In this document: positions 1-8,989 of the stretch, in pieces
Layout: each line of letters starts with the position of its first letter
Numbering within the stretch: position 1 is the first letter of the stretch
NCBI GenBank assembly: GCA_023409265.1
Contig: JAEYHZ010000014.1
Span: forward strand, 744,001 to 808,000
DNA length: 64,000 nt
Direction: 5' to 3'
Source of the DNA: Bacillota bacterium
GTDB lineage: Bacteria; Bacillota; Clostridia; Acetivibrionales; DSM-1351
Notes under the pieces: generated by a model
What the model saw: only the letters and a program-made list of their open reading frames with translations
Told to the model about the DNA's origin: nothing
Database searches by the model: none
Program-made: the position numbers and the translations under genes

Positions 1-1006
1 ATATATCTAAACCTTTAATCATTGATTTCCGTTTAAGGTATCCTTTTTCAAGCTCATCCAGGCGGTACCCGTTAAGGTCACTTCGCAGCCCACCCTCCTG
101 CTGAACTACTTGTTTGGCCTTCTGCTCAAGAGCTAATTGCTCTTCGGTTACTTTCCTTATATTTTTCTGAGTCAGCTTTATACCATCATTTAAAAAGCCG
201 ATTTCTTCATATTTACCTCTTTGAACCGTAAGCCTCTCCTTCAGCTCGCTGAATTCAAAAGCATTGGCTATAAGCTTTTCCTTGCTTTCCAGCAGTTCAA
301 TTTCAGAAAGGCTTTGCTCAAACCTATCTCTGGTCTGCCATAGGCTTTCCTCGTGTTCTCTGATGGTTTCCCTTATCCTGGACAATTCCTCCAGCCGGCT
401 GCTTATAATGTCAAGAGGTCTTGTATAGCTCCGGTCGGTGCCGACCTGTACTTTCAAGGCTTCCTTGAGAACAAGATATGCCTTTTTATACGAAATATCT
501 TCATAGCCGCTCTGTCCTAAATTGGATATTCTGTCAATCAAATCTTTTGACGCAGAAGTGTCTATCTTTGTTCCAAGTTGTTTGATAAAAACTGTTCTTT
601 CGAATACATTTTCATTTATCCCTGTTAGCTTTTCTGCTATTCCCCTGCCATCCTTTGTTCCGGAGTATACAGAGGTAATCTCATTAAAATCCCGGTCAAA
701 CAGTTTTACATTGTTATTGCCAAAGTCCCTATCCAGTCTGTACGCACCGGCTTTATCCGATTCAATATTTAGGTATCCCCCATAACTCCCATTTTTCCAG
801 GGTTTATATCTTTTAATTTCGGACACAAGTCCATCCTTATCTGCCCTGCCACCCTTAAGCCCGTACAATACTGCCTTGATAAACGCCATTACAGTTGATT
901 TTCCGCTTTCATTGGGCCCGTAAATTATATTCATATTTCTTAATAGGTCAAGTTCGAAATCTATAAATTTACCAAAACCACGTATGTAAATTTTTTTGAT
1001 TATCAT
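1..1006 (-). CDS. SbcC/YhaN-like AAA ATPase, N-terminal part (runs off the window)
   Basis: N-terminal 335 codons of an SMC/Rad50-type ATPase; the rest lies beyond the left edge. The start is an ATG at 1006-1004 that overlaps the TAA of the upstream phosphoesterase by one base (TAATG), so translation is coupled. The Walker A motif GPNESGKST falls at residues 30-38, after an RGFGKF segment typical of Rad50/RecF-fold N-termini. From about residue 150 the protein turns into charged, heptad-like sequence rich in Glu, Lys and Leu, as expected for the long coiled coil of this family. Pairing with an SbcD-like nuclease suggests a complex that processes DNA ends. The YhaN subgroup is preferred over true SbcC because of the GFGKF start and the partner, but the C-terminal Walker B cannot be seen. 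Confidence 0.85.
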   Translation of the reverse strand, partial: MIIKKIYIRGFGKFIDFELDLLRNMNIIYGPNESGKSTVMAFIKAVLYGLKGGRADKDGLVSEIKRYKPWKNGSYGGYLNIESDKAGAYRLDRDFGNNNVKLFDRDFNEITSVYSGTKDGRGIAEKLTGINENVFERTVFIKQLGTKIDTSASKDLIDRISNLGQSGYEDISYKKAYLVLKEALKVQVGTDRSYTRPLDIISSRLEELSRIRETIREHEESLWQTRDRFEQSLSEIELLESKEKLIANAFEFSELKERLTVQRGKYEEIGFLNDGIKLTQKNIRKVTEEQLALEQKAKQVVQQEGGLRSDLNGYRLDELEKGYLKRKSMIKGLDI

Positions 1007-2145
1007 TAGTCTATCCTTTCATTTTCCAAAGCCTGAAGCCCATACTGCAAGGCTAGGAAAAGAGTTTCCTTCCTCTCAGGAGAGGTTTCTTCTTCCTGCT
1101 GATCAAGGATTCTTCGAACGAATTCCCCTTTTATTCCTGGATCCTCAAGATACTGCTCATAATCAAACCTGACAGAGGTTTGGTTTTTAAGCTTGATATA
1201 AAAGCATCTGTCCTTGAACCTTTCCAGAATATACCCAAAATCAGGTATATAATTTTTATGAATAAAGCCTGTCAGGGTGATATTGTATAAATCTGTTCTT
1301 TTCAAAATGCAAGGATCCTGTAGATCTATCTTCTCAATGACCTCAGTATCATTGGCACAATCATTAATATTTACTTCAATATTGTGATAATGTCTTACAG
1401 CAGAAGGTGTAAAAATAATATCAGCTCTCTTCCTGTTTTCCTCAGAGAGACTTATAATACCCTGAACAAAGCCATGTTGCCCTTCTTCATCAAACCCCAG
1501 CGGTTCCGGACTCCCGGGGTTTATCATAACTGTTTTGTCATTTTTGAATTCACAATAGCAGTGCATATGTCCCAATGCCACATAATCCATATTCAGTTCA
1601 AACAGTTCTTTTGATGTAATGGAGTTATAGTTTCCGTCTTCAAAAGGGATGTCCACAGTACCATGAAAAACCAGAATATTAAAGACTTCCGCAGACTTAT
1701 TCCTCTTCAGCAAGTCCGGATAATCCTTTTGCAGACTGTTCTTAACTCCCATGCAATAGATACAGGTGTTATATTTCTCCAGGTACAAGGTATCCTGAGA
1801 ATCCTCTAAAATATGCACATTACTGCTCCATAGAGTCGATTTATAATATGAATTTTCAGAAATAGGGTCATGATTCCCTGGTACAATTATGACTTCTGTG
1901 TTATATAGTTCGGAGAACATATTTTTTACCTTTAAAACAGTAGAACCTTTAACATGGTTATTTTCAAACAAATCTCCACTTATTATCAGAAGGTCTGTTT
2001 TCTCCTCCTGGGCTTTATCAACCAGTCTATTAAGGCAGTTTTCAAGCTCATCTCTCCTGATTTTTGCCTTACTTTCATCTCCAAGCGAGGAAAGAGGAAC
2101 ATCAAGATGCAAATCAGCTGTATGTAAGAATGAAACCTGTTTCAC
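1006..2145 (-). CDS. SbcD/YhaO-like DNA repair exonuclease (metallophosphoesterase)
   Basis: Calcineurin-type phosphoesterase of about 379 residues and partner of the downstream ATPase. Metal-binding motifs are in order near the N-terminus: HTADLHLD, then GDLFE, GNHD, and later ALGHMH with a preceding HGT. These are the Mre11/SbcD signature, and the family cuts DNA ends with Mn2+ when bound to its Rad50-like ATPase. The open frame extends 7 codons further upstream, but an AGGAG at about 2157-2161 precedes a GTG at 2145-2143, and the protein then begins VKQVSFLHTADLHLD, as in relatives. That start is used here. The C-terminal third is a variable capping region. Confidence 0.9.
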   Translation of the reverse strand: MKQVSFLHTADLHLDVPLSSLGDESKAKIRRDELENCLNRLVDKAQEEKTDLLIISGDLFENNHVKGSTVLKVKNMFSELYNTEVIIVPGNHDPISENSYYKSTLWSSNVHILEDSQDTLYLEKYNTCIYCMGVKNSLQKDYPDLLKRNKSAEVFNILVFHGTVDIPFEDGNYNSITSKELFELNMDYVALGHMHCYCEFKNDKTVMINPGSPEPLGFDEEGQHGFVQGIISLSEENRKRADIIFTPSAVRHYHNIEVNINDCANDTEVIEKIDLQDPCILKRTDLYNITLTGFIHKNYIPDFGYILERFKDRCFYIKLKNQTSVRFDYEQYLEDPGIKGEFVRRILDQQEEETSPERKETLFLALQYGLQALENERID

Positions 2146-2360
2146 AAGAAAATTCGCTCCTATCATGACTTTTATGTACTTAGTAAATAGTACTAACTAA
2201 GGTGTCGCTGCGAACAAATTTTCTTATTCGCCAGTTGGACTACTCCCCCTTCGAGAAATCCTGCGGATTTCCGAGCAACCCCTCCAGTATACAGACCACT
2301 TCCCTAATCCAAGTTTAGTGGTATTAAACAAGAACTTCCCGAAAATCACCGGAAAGTCTT

Positions 2361-2548
2361 AGAACCTGTCAAGTATCTGCTTTTGATTGGAATTTTATAT
2401 GGATTTTGTGTCAGGCAAGGCAAATTTTCGCAGTAATAATTCGTTTATAAAAGTCAAACTATTAATAGTTTGACTTTGGAAAATTTATCGCAGCATGGCA
2501 TAAAATCCGCCAAGATGACAAGTACAATGAGATACTGGACAGGTTCCT
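2361..2548. repeat. Long imperfect palindrome with a perfect 28-bp core (MITE-like element)
   Basis: The noncoding stretch 2146-2612 contains an element whose two arms (about 95 nt each) are imperfect inverted copies. The outer ends match (GAACCTGTCAAGTATCT on the left, AGATACTGGACAGGTTC on the right), a middle block with GGATTTT...AAATTTTC is shared, and the core at 2450-2477 is a perfect 28-bp palindrome (half AAAGTCAAACTATT). No reading frame spans it. Terminal inverted repeats with a symmetric interior suggest a non-autonomous transposable element or a transcribed hairpin. No clean target duplication is visible. Confidence 0.6.
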
Positions 2549-2561
2549 AGTTGTCACTTAA

Positions 2562-2618
2562 GCATGATTAAATAATAAAACTCCGTCTTAAAATAGGGAA
2601 GTTATTATTTAATCATGC
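2562..2618 (-). terminator. Hairpin overlapping the acpS stop codon
   Basis: A perfect 17-bp stem (GCATGATTAAATAATAA at 2562-2578 against 2602-2618) with a 23-nt loop. It covers the last codons of acpS and probably acts as its terminator. Its loop and right arm recur, degenerated, near 12.4 kb. Confidence 0.5.
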
Positions 2619-3005
2619 CTTAATTATTGTAATGGCTGCATAAGCTACAGCATACTCCCTGCAGTGTGAAAGTGTGATGGAAATACCTGATGCACCCAGT
2701 GATTCATAATACTGCCTTGCTCTGCCATATAAATTCACATAGGGTTTACCATTTTGATCATTTAATATTTCGATTTCATTAAAAAGTGCATTTTCACCTA
2801 TACCGGTTCCAAAAGCTTTTGAAACAGCCTCTTTGCCGGCGAACCTTGCGGCATAACTTTGATACTTGGAAGCATTTTTACTTTCACAGTATTTAACTTC
2901 TTCAGGTGTAAAAACCCTGGCAGAAAACCTTCCATTCACCTTGTTATCAAGTGAAGCCTTTATTCTATCTACTTCAATTATATCTGTACCCAATAATAAT
3001 TCCAC
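2613..3005 (-). CDS. acpS: Holo-[acyl-carrier-protein] synthase
   Basis: Transfers 4'-phosphopantetheine from CoA to the serine of apo-ACP, activating fatty acid synthesis in the cytoplasm. The protein shows GTDIIEVDRI near the N-terminus (Mg2+-binding Asp) and RFAGKEAVSKAFGTG in the middle (second metal ligand Glu), followed by the conserved C-terminal ISLSHC-like strand, here ITLSHCREYAVAYA. The frame is open to a GTG at 3020, but an AGGTGG precedes the GTG at 3005. Starting there gives about 130 residues and the usual short lead before the GTDI motif. The stop lies inside a hairpin. Confidence 0.93.
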   Translation of the reverse strand: MELLLGTDIIEVDRIKASLDNKVNGRFSARVFTPEEVKYCESKNASKYQSYAARFAGKEAVSKAFGTGIGENALFNEIEILNDQNGKPYVNLYGRARQYYESLGASGISITLSHCREYAVAYAAITIIKA

Positions 3006-3040
3006 TACTACACCATCCACCTTTTAATAATGCCGTATCC

Positions 3041-4969
3041 TTATCTATACAATTCAAAAAAACCTGCAAAGCTGGAGAAATCAGTTCCCAGCTTCATCCT
3101 CCTTATGACAAGCTCTCTGCCACTGGTAGATTGGTTTATTTTCTCATCAAGCCTCTGGTCGTCATCGTTCCCAATAACAAAAATATTATTATAGGAGAAG
3201 GGATAAACATTTTTGAAGACTGCCTTTAAATTAGCTATAACTGAATTTCCCTTAAATAGGGATCCTTTTTCGTCAATGATCTGTAATACCGATAAATTTA
3301 AGTTATATTCGATAGCCTGCTTAACTTCTTCCTTTAAATCTTTCTTAAATAATTCAATGTAGTTAGGCAGCATAAACCTTTGCTGCAACTGCATTACGAG
3401 TAGATTGTTCAAAACTGGAGCAATACTACCGGCTATTGTCTCAAGTAAAAGCAGATTTTCTTCATTGTCCAGCTGAATACCCTCGTATTTGAAAACAGTT
3501 ATAGCACCAAGCACCTCAATATCCATCATATCAACGTATACAGGAATTATCAATACTCCCTGGGCTTCTCCAATTTCAGAAGCCAGATTATCTCCGAAGT
3601 ATTTTACCACATTCTCCTGACCCATGGCATAAACACTGTCGCCTTCAAATATACGCTTCCAATGCTGGTTTGGAACGACGATCCTGTTACTGCAATGCTC
3701 CAGATTAATAGAGCTGGAAATTTCAAAAACGTTTATTTCCTTTTTATACAGACAAAAAGCAGCCTTTTCAGCATTAAAGGATATTTGCAGTGTTTTTGTA
3801 CATGTTTCAAGCAGTGTATCTATCCTTGTAGAACTGCTTATATTTTTTGATAGATTGTTGAGTGATACCAGCTTGTCCAGCTTCTTCTGAATGAGAGCTT
3901 TTTGATCATTAATCATATTAAAAAGAGTGGCATTACTCAGTGCGGTATATGTAGATGAGGCAAGGCTCTCAATAAGCTCGAAAATCCCGTCGCTGTACAT
4001 GCTTCCTGTTACTGTATCACTTAGTGTAACAAAACCCAGTATTTTATCATTTTTTAAAATAAGAACCGCATATTTCGCCTCGAGCTGTGAAAGTTGTTCA
4101 TAAGCCTCACTGAAAAGGCTCTCCATATATTTAATATCGGCCTCATTTTGCAGATCAACAATAACCTTGTTTTGATCAACATTTGAACTGCTGCTAAGCT
4201 CAAGGTCAATAGTTACATCCTTCAGCTTATAGAATACATCCTTGTAAGACTTCAGCAAATATCTCTCAGCTTTCTCATCATAAAGAACAAATCCGGTGAC
4301 CTTACTTCTTGTCAGCTCAGAAAATACATCCACTGATATAGTATATAAAACCTCCATACGGAGTTCGCTCAGAAGAATCTTTGAGGACTGGTTAATGGCA
4401 AAAAGATTAAAGACCTTCTCATCAAGTTCTGCATTAACCTTTGCAAGCTTTTCATACCTGCTGAAATTCTCCAGGGCATTATTTATAAGCCTCATTAATG
4501 CTTCAGATATGATATAGTCATCTTCTCCGATATTTTTGTTATGGAACAAAATAAAACCAAAAAGCTTGCCTTCGATTATTAACGGTACAACTGCATTCAG
4601 ATCAAGAGACTCTACAAGTTCAGCATTAAAAAACTTGATTATCTTTTCTTGCTCATACAGTATATTTCCATTAAAAGCAGCAAGGTTTTTGAGCTCGGTT
4701 GTTAGTGGTATACTGCCAAGTTCATTTGAAAAACCCTTATTTTTTTTAACAATATAATTATCTTTTTCCAGAATAAATATTGCAGAGTTATCAACCAGCA
4801 AAAGTTCATTAATAAAGTCAAAGGCTGCGTCTATTATCTGTTCAAAAACCAGTTTCTGAGAAAAGTAATCGATCGCCTGAACTAAGCCAGTATATCTGTA
4901 GAGTTTTGCAGAAAGAATTTCATCTTTTTTTTCGTCTTCTATCCTTTTTAGAATGGATTCATACATCAT
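3041..4969 (-). CDS. GAF-repeat protein of unknown function
   Basis: A 642-residue protein with no DNA-binding, kinase or cyclase domain visible. Its periodicity suggests three GAF-like modules, at roughly residues 20-170, 190-350 and 370-530. Each carries hydrophobic strands of the type GFILFHNK, GFVTLSD and IPVYVDMMDIEVLGAITVF, separated by helices. The C-terminal 100 residues are a separate mixed alpha/beta segment, QIIDEKGSLFKGNSVIANLK onward, reminiscent of a degenerate GGDEF fold but without a GGDEF motif. The start ATG follows GGGGG by 8 nt. It lies 26 bp downstream of the DUF342 gene and is probably co-transcribed. GAF domains bind small ligands or mediate dimers; the ligand cannot be predicted. 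Confidence 0.7.
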   Translation of the reverse strand: MMYESILKRIEDEKKDEILSAKLYRYTGLVQAIDYFSQKLVFEQIIDAAFDFINELLLVDNSAIFILEKDNYIVKKNKGFSNELGSIPLTTELKNLAAFNGNILYEQEKIIKFFNAELVESLDLNAVVPLIIEGKLFGFILFHNKNIGEDDYIISEALMRLINNALENFSRYEKLAKVNAELDEKVFNLFAINQSSKILLSELRMEVLYTISVDVFSELTRSKVTGFVLYDEKAERYLLKSYKDVFYKLKDVTIDLELSSSSNVDQNKVIVDLQNEADIKYMESLFSEAYEQLSQLEAKYAVLILKNDKILGFVTLSDTVTGSMYSDGIFELIESLASSTYTALSNATLFNMINDQKALIQKKLDKLVSLNNLSKNISSSTRIDTLLETCTKTLQISFNAEKAAFCLYKKEINVFEISSSINLEHCSNRIVVPNQHWKRIFEGDSVYAMGQENVVKYFGDNLASEIGEAQGVLIIPVYVDMMDIEVLGAITVFKYEGIQLDNEENLLLLETIAGSIAPVLNNLLVMQLQQRFMLPNYIELFKKDLKEEVKQAIEYNLNLSVLQIIDEKGSLFKGNSVIANLKAVFKNVYPFSYNNIFVIGNDDDQRLDEKINQSTSGRELVIRRMKLGTDFSSFAGFFELYR

Positions 4970-4995
4970 GTAGTTTACCCCCTGATAGTTATATC

Positions 4996-6573
4996 TTACA
5001 GTTCTCTAATAGTTCCTTCGTTGTAGAAATAACTTACCCTTAGTACGGTATTATGTATTTCTTTCTGGATTTTTTTGATCTCAAGCAGTGTATTGGGAAA
5101 AGCTTTTTTTAGAATTGTAATTTCACCCTCACCTTTAGTTTTAAGATAATTTACCATATTCTTTTTATGTTCTTCTGTTTCGGCAAGAGAAATTTTTAAA
5201 GAGTTATATTTTTCGTTGATACTGTCAAATTGATCTTTCCGTACTTGTCCGCCATCATATAAATGTGCGAATATTGACAACTGTTGTTTATATTTATTTA
5301 TTTCTGCTTTTATAACTTCTATGTTATTATTAAGCTCGTCCAGAATATTCTTAAACTCATTTCTGTCAAAGCCTTTTACGGATATATGTGTCCTTTTTTC
5401 ACTGGGTGAGCCAACCACAGCCGATATGACCTTTATTTCAGCATTAATGGTCCCTCCCATTATTTGCCCCTTCATGGAATCCAGAATAACTTCCTTGGCT
5501 GTTATGTTACTGTTAAGGCAATAAAAACCCACATGTACACTTCCATCACAGATGATATCTGCATCAGCTACATATTTAAGATAAAGATTCTTTTTGCACC
5601 TTATGGTTGTTTTGCCTCTTCCGGCTATACCGCCTTTTATGTAAATACTTCCCTCAGAGCTGCTTATCTCTCTTACATTACCTACACCATATTCACCTAG
5701 TATTTCAATATCCTTGGTGGAGGCCACCGAGTAATTGTCCTCAACAGTCCCCTGTACCGTAAGGTATCCGTCAAAATCTACATTACCTGTTTTTACGCCG
5801 ATATTCTCTTTAATTTCCAGGTGGTTTGATACTCCTACACTATCCCCCTGAAAAAATACAGCTCCGGTCCTTAATGCATAAAGTACCGATTTGTTACCTT
5901 CAATAACTTCTGTTACAGTCTTTTTATCGTATAGCAGCGGGTAATTTTTACCGGGCATCGTCTTTAAAACAGTTCCCCTGACAGTTTTTCCTTCCCTGCC
6001 GGGGGTTGCATGTATTTTTTCACCCAGCCAGTCACCCTTTTGGACCATATTTATCAGGTTTAATTCGTAATGATCTACATTTCCATCCTCTTTAATCTCA
6101 GGTTTAACCTCTTTCAACTGGTAATATGTATTTTGGGAGTCCTGCCCCGGTTCAGGCAGTATCCCTTCAGCAATAAGTATGGGGTGGCCGGTATACAAGC
6201 TTAAAAGGGCATCCTTCCTGATTCCGTAGACGACGCCCTTCTCATTCAATTTAGCCACTATTTCCTTTATAATGCCTGGTCCTTCCAATTCTTCCGGAGT
6301 TACATATAAAGTGATAAAAGCCTTTAATCCGTCTCCCGATATGTCTACCGTTACCCTTTCCTTTGATAGGGCAAACTTACGTACTGGCTGAGGTGCAAGA
6401 ATCAAAGCTTCCTTGATCACAGTAAAGTTATTAATCTGAATTTCCGGATGAGCACCGATAATCTTGTTAAATTCGTCCACACTAAGACCTTTTTTAAAAG
6501 ATTGCAGGTAAAATCCGTCTTCACGTTTCGTAATTTCAATAAACGGAGAAGAGTATATGGTGGTAATCTCCAT
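4996..6573 (-). CDS. DUF342 / FapA-family protein
   Basis: About 525 residues in the layout of the FapA (DUF342) family: an N-terminal alpha/beta part, then a glycine-rich parallel beta-helix around residues 190-400 (for example GTVLKTMPGKNYP, YLTVQGTVEDNYSV, SIYIKGGIAGRGKTTIRC), and a C-terminal coiled coil of about 100 residues (LDELNNNIEVIKAEINKYKQ). Members have been linked to flagellar or polar assembly in some bacteria, but the biochemical role is unknown. A TTG 5 codons upstream extends the frame; the ATG at 6573 has AGGGGG 7 nt before it and is preferred. Adjacent to the GAF protein. Confidence 0.8.
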   Translation of the reverse strand: MEITTIYSSPFIEITKREDGFYLQSFKKGLSVDEFNKIIGAHPEIQINNFTVIKEALILAPQPVRKFALSKERVTVDISGDGLKAFITLYVTPEELEGPGIIKEIVAKLNEKGVVYGIRKDALLSLYTGHPILIAEGILPEPGQDSQNTYYQLKEVKPEIKEDGNVDHYELNLINMVQKGDWLGEKIHATPGREGKTVRGTVLKTMPGKNYPLLYDKKTVTEVIEGNKSVLYALRTGAVFFQGDSVGVSNHLEIKENIGVKTGNVDFDGYLTVQGTVEDNYSVASTKDIEILGEYGVGNVREISSSEGSIYIKGGIAGRGKTTIRCKKNLYLKYVADADIICDGSVHVGFYCLNSNITAKEVILDSMKGQIMGGTINAEIKVISAVVGSPSEKRTHISVKGFDRNEFKNILDELNNNIEVIKAEINKYKQQLSIFAHLYDGGQVRKDQFDSINEKYNSLKISLAETEEHKKNMVNYLKTKGEGEITILKKAFPNTLLEIKKIQKEIHNTVLRVSYFYNEGTIREL

Positions 6574-6649
6574 GTTTTGCCCCCTCAATTTGTGTTAATT
6601 CATAAAAAGAGTTGGTTGTCTGATAATATTCCCGTATGGTATTACATTC

Positions 6650-6715
6650 AGTCTTCGACACTCAGATCTACTAGATTCAGATCTACTACCTTCTGATTTA
6701 TTACATTCTGATCTG
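6650..6715. repeat. Short direct repeats between two genes
   Basis: The 127-bp gap 6574-6700 and the end of the upstream gene carry variants of a 13-15 nt unit, TAGTAGATCTGA(A/G)T on the minus strand. It occurs twice in tandem, with weaker copies (CAGATCAGAATGTAAT, ATCAGAAGGTAG) to either side. It looks like slippage-generated filler; no function is suggested. Confidence 0.4.
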
Positions 6716-7525
6716 ATTACGTCTTCTCTCCTGTAATACACTATCAAGCGCTGTAGCCTCATTCACGGCTGTCTCCAATTTTTCAACCATTTCTTCCGAT
6801 TCAATACTTGAAACAATCTGGTGCTTGAACATACTTAGCATACTCTCAATATAATCGAGTCTGGCATGTATTCTTTCCAGCTCGTTTTTTTCATCTTTTA
6901 CTCTGGTTATTACCTGTTCATCTATTTCAATAATACTTTTTATATCCTCATACATTCTTTCGTCCTTCATAAAGCTTAACTTCCTGCGGTTGGCATTAAT
7001 TTTGTTCATCAGGTCACTAATGTTTATTTCGGATAATTCCTTGCTTCTTATTGAATAATTTGTCATCAGCTTCATGTAGGAGATAACAAGATTAAGGCTC
7101 TTTTCAACTATCTTTTCCTTCAGATAGCTGTGTCCGTCACCCCTCTTCAAAGAATTAAAAATTTCATCCTTATCCTGCATTATCTTCCTGAGCTTTTGCC
7201 TTTGTATAGGAGAAGCATAGTTCCTGGACTGAGCGGATAATCTGGAGCATTCCCTGTTAAGACCGTTTATCTCCCTCTTCTTCTCTTTTCTCTGTACTTC
7301 TTCCTTGAAGCCATTGCTGAAAAGACTTTGAATAACAAGGGCGACATAAAGTAAAGCACCCACACCGTATGCTCCTGTTGCAAGCGTGGTGCTGTCCAGC
7401 CCGCTAATGGTCATGCTCTGAACATCGGGTGAACCGCTTATTAAAAAGACAAGGGCACACCAAAAAATCAATGTTGCCATATTTCTAAATCTGAAAATTG
7501 CACTGTAAAATAAATTCCCGTTCAT
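6701..7525 (-). CDS. Membrane-anchored coiled-coil protein of unknown function
   Basis: A 274-residue protein. Two hydrophobic helices near the N-terminus (about residues 17-31 ATLIFWCALVFLISG and 50-68 TGAYGVGALLYVALVIQSL) are followed by about 200 charged residues with strong heptad character, so the bulk is probably cytoplasmic coiled coil tethered to the membrane. The ATG follows GAGGG closely. It is the last gene of the run AAA ATPase - PspA-like - acetyltransferase - this gene (gap of 35 bp to the acetyltransferase), so a role with the PspA-like protein at the membrane is plausible but inferred. No family recognised. Confidence 0.65.
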   Translation of the reverse strand: MNGNLFYSAIFRFRNMATLIFWCALVFLISGSPDVQSMTISGLDSTTLATGAYGVGALLYVALVIQSLFSNGFKEEVQRKEKKREINGLNRECSRLSAQSRNYASPIQRQKLRKIMQDKDEIFNSLKRGDGHSYLKEKIVEKSLNLVISYMKLMTNYSIRSKELSEINISDLMNKINANRRKLSFMKDERMYEDIKSIIEIDEQVITRVKDEKNELERIHARLDYIESMLSMFKHQIVSSIESEEMVEKLETAVNEATALDSVLQERRRNQIRM

Positions 7526-7560
7526 ATTTCCCTCAACTAACCTTTATTTGCTATCAGCTT

Positions 7561-8052
7561 TTAAAGAAACAACTGATAAAATAAACAATCCAGATACCTT
7601 CCAAATTTGAAGCCTGTTTCCTTCAAGTGACCGCACAGTTCAAATCCATACTTTTCATGCATTCTAATACTAACTTCATTATCTGATGTAATACATGAAA
7701 TTATTACATGGAAACCTTTTTCTTTTCCAACTTCAATTACAGAACTCATAAGTTTATGGCCTATACCACGTCTTTGATACTGAGGGTCCATGTATACCGA
7801 AAGTTCACAGGTATCCTTATACCCTTCCTTAGCCCTGAATTCTGACAGACAGGCATATCCGGCTACATAGCCATCAAGTTCATATACAATCAGAGGATGT
7901 CTGTGGTTGTAATGAGAAAACCATACTGCCCGCTGTTCAATTGTTTGAGGGTTAATATCAAATGAGGCAGTTGTATTCTCAACCGCCCAATTGTAAATTT
8001 CTGTAATTCTGATTAAATCGGCTTCTTTTGCTTCACGAATAATTGCACCCAT
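7561..8052 (-). CDS. GNAT N-acetyltransferase of the phosphinothricin-acetyltransferase (Pat/MnaT) type
   Basis: A 163-residue GNAT protein covering the full fold. IREAKEADLIRITEIYNWAV opens the domain, TASFDINPQTIEQR is typical of the Pat/Bar branch, and the acetyl-CoA site is ELSVYMDPQYQRRGIGHKLM (motif A, RRGIG), followed by SDNEVSIRMHEKYGFE (motif B). Characterised relatives acetylate phosphinothricin, methionine sulfoximine/sulfone or related amino-group substrates; the real substrate here is unknown. The ATG is preceded by AGGGAATG. It lies between the PspA-like gene and the membrane coiled-coil gene with short gaps, so it is likely in their operon. Confidence 0.85.
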   Translation of the reverse strand: MGAIIREAKEADLIRITEIYNWAVENTTASFDINPQTIEQRAVWFSHYNHRHPLIVYELDGYVAGYACLSEFRAKEGYKDTCELSVYMDPQYQRRGIGHKLMSSVIEVGKEKGFHVIISCITSDNEVSIRMHEKYGFELCGHLKETGFKFGRYLDCLFYQLFL

Positions 8053-8100
8053 TTTAACATTCCCTAATCATTATTTTAATTGCCAATCTCAATTTAACTA

Positions 8101-8832
8101 TCAATTCGAAGCCTTGTTTTCAGTTTTTTCCTTTACTTCAAATCCGCCGTTGTCTCCGCCAAGAAGTGCCTCTGCTCTTGCTCGTGCCCTGTCTCTTGCC
8201 GAATTCATATCAAGTCTCTTCAGCTTCATATCTATATTGTCATTATTAAGAGATTCAACAGCATTTGCTCTTGCAGTCTTCTTGTTAACTATCTCACGAG
8301 CTCTGTCAAGATTATCGTTTACACTTCCAACGCGGCTGTTTTTGGATGTATACTGAGCATTTACAGAATTGATATTTTCACGAAGATTAGCCATCTTAGC
8401 CTGTGATTTAAGAGTTTTAAGCTCGTTAAGCTTGGCATTCATTTCTGATTCAAATATCTTGTAGTCTTCGCGGATCTTTTCAACCTGAACCATTGCATTC
8501 TCATAGGTTGCCTTATGAGTTTCGAATACAGTCTGATATTCTTCTTCCTGAACAAGAAGTTCAACAAGAAGCTCCTTGTCGCCGGTTCTCTGAGCAGAAT
8601 CCACTCTAGCCTTGATAGCATTGAGATTTCTTTCGGCATTCTTCATTTCTATTTTAATCATTTCTGCACTGGTTTGAATCTCAATTATCTGTTGCTCTGC
8701 TTCACGTCTTGCCTTGTCAATCTGATTTTTGATATCTTCAAACAATGCTTCCGGATTTCTTTCCTCTAATCCACCGACGAATAATCCGAAAAATCCTCTG
8801 AACATCTGTCCAAGTCTGCTAAATAAACCCAT
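8101..8832 (-). CDS. PspA/IM30-family membrane-stress protein
   Basis: A 243-residue, almost wholly helical protein. It opens with an amphipathic segment MGLFSRLGQMFRGFFG, then NPEALFEDIKNQIDKARREA, the start of the long PspA hairpin, with heptads to about residue 190 and a charged, disordered tail. PspA/IM30/Vipp1 proteins polymerise on stressed membranes and are members of the ESCRT-III superfamily. The amphipathic start, the length and the position of the NPE(A)L motif fit. A strong AAGGAGG lies before the ATG. The gene 157 bp upstream encodes a AAA+ ATPase, suggesting an ATPase-remodelled PspA system instead of the classical PspF-controlled one. Confidence 0.8.
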   Translation of the reverse strand: MGLFSRLGQMFRGFFGLFVGGLEERNPEALFEDIKNQIDKARREAEQQIIEIQTSAEMIKIEMKNAERNLNAIKARVDSAQRTGDKELLVELLVQEEEYQTVFETHKATYENAMVQVEKIREDYKIFESEMNAKLNELKTLKSQAKMANLRENINSVNAQYTSKNSRVGSVNDNLDRAREIVNKKTARANAVESLNNDNIDMKLKRLDMNSARDRARARAEALLGGDNGGFEVKEKTENKASN

Positions 8833-8989
8833 TATATTTCCTCCTTAATATTAATAGACTATTCAAAAAAAGTTTTTTATTCCAATATATTCAATACTTT
8901 TAATTTATAATAAAAACCAGTTAAAGTAAATATCCTTTTGAATAAAATACTCAGCATTTATTCTTCGCTACATAAATAAAAAAAATATT

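Noticed and set aside
522..785. 87-codon plus-strand frame at the left end
   Set aside because: Antisense to the SbcC/YhaN-like ATPase gene; no binding site or recognisable domain.
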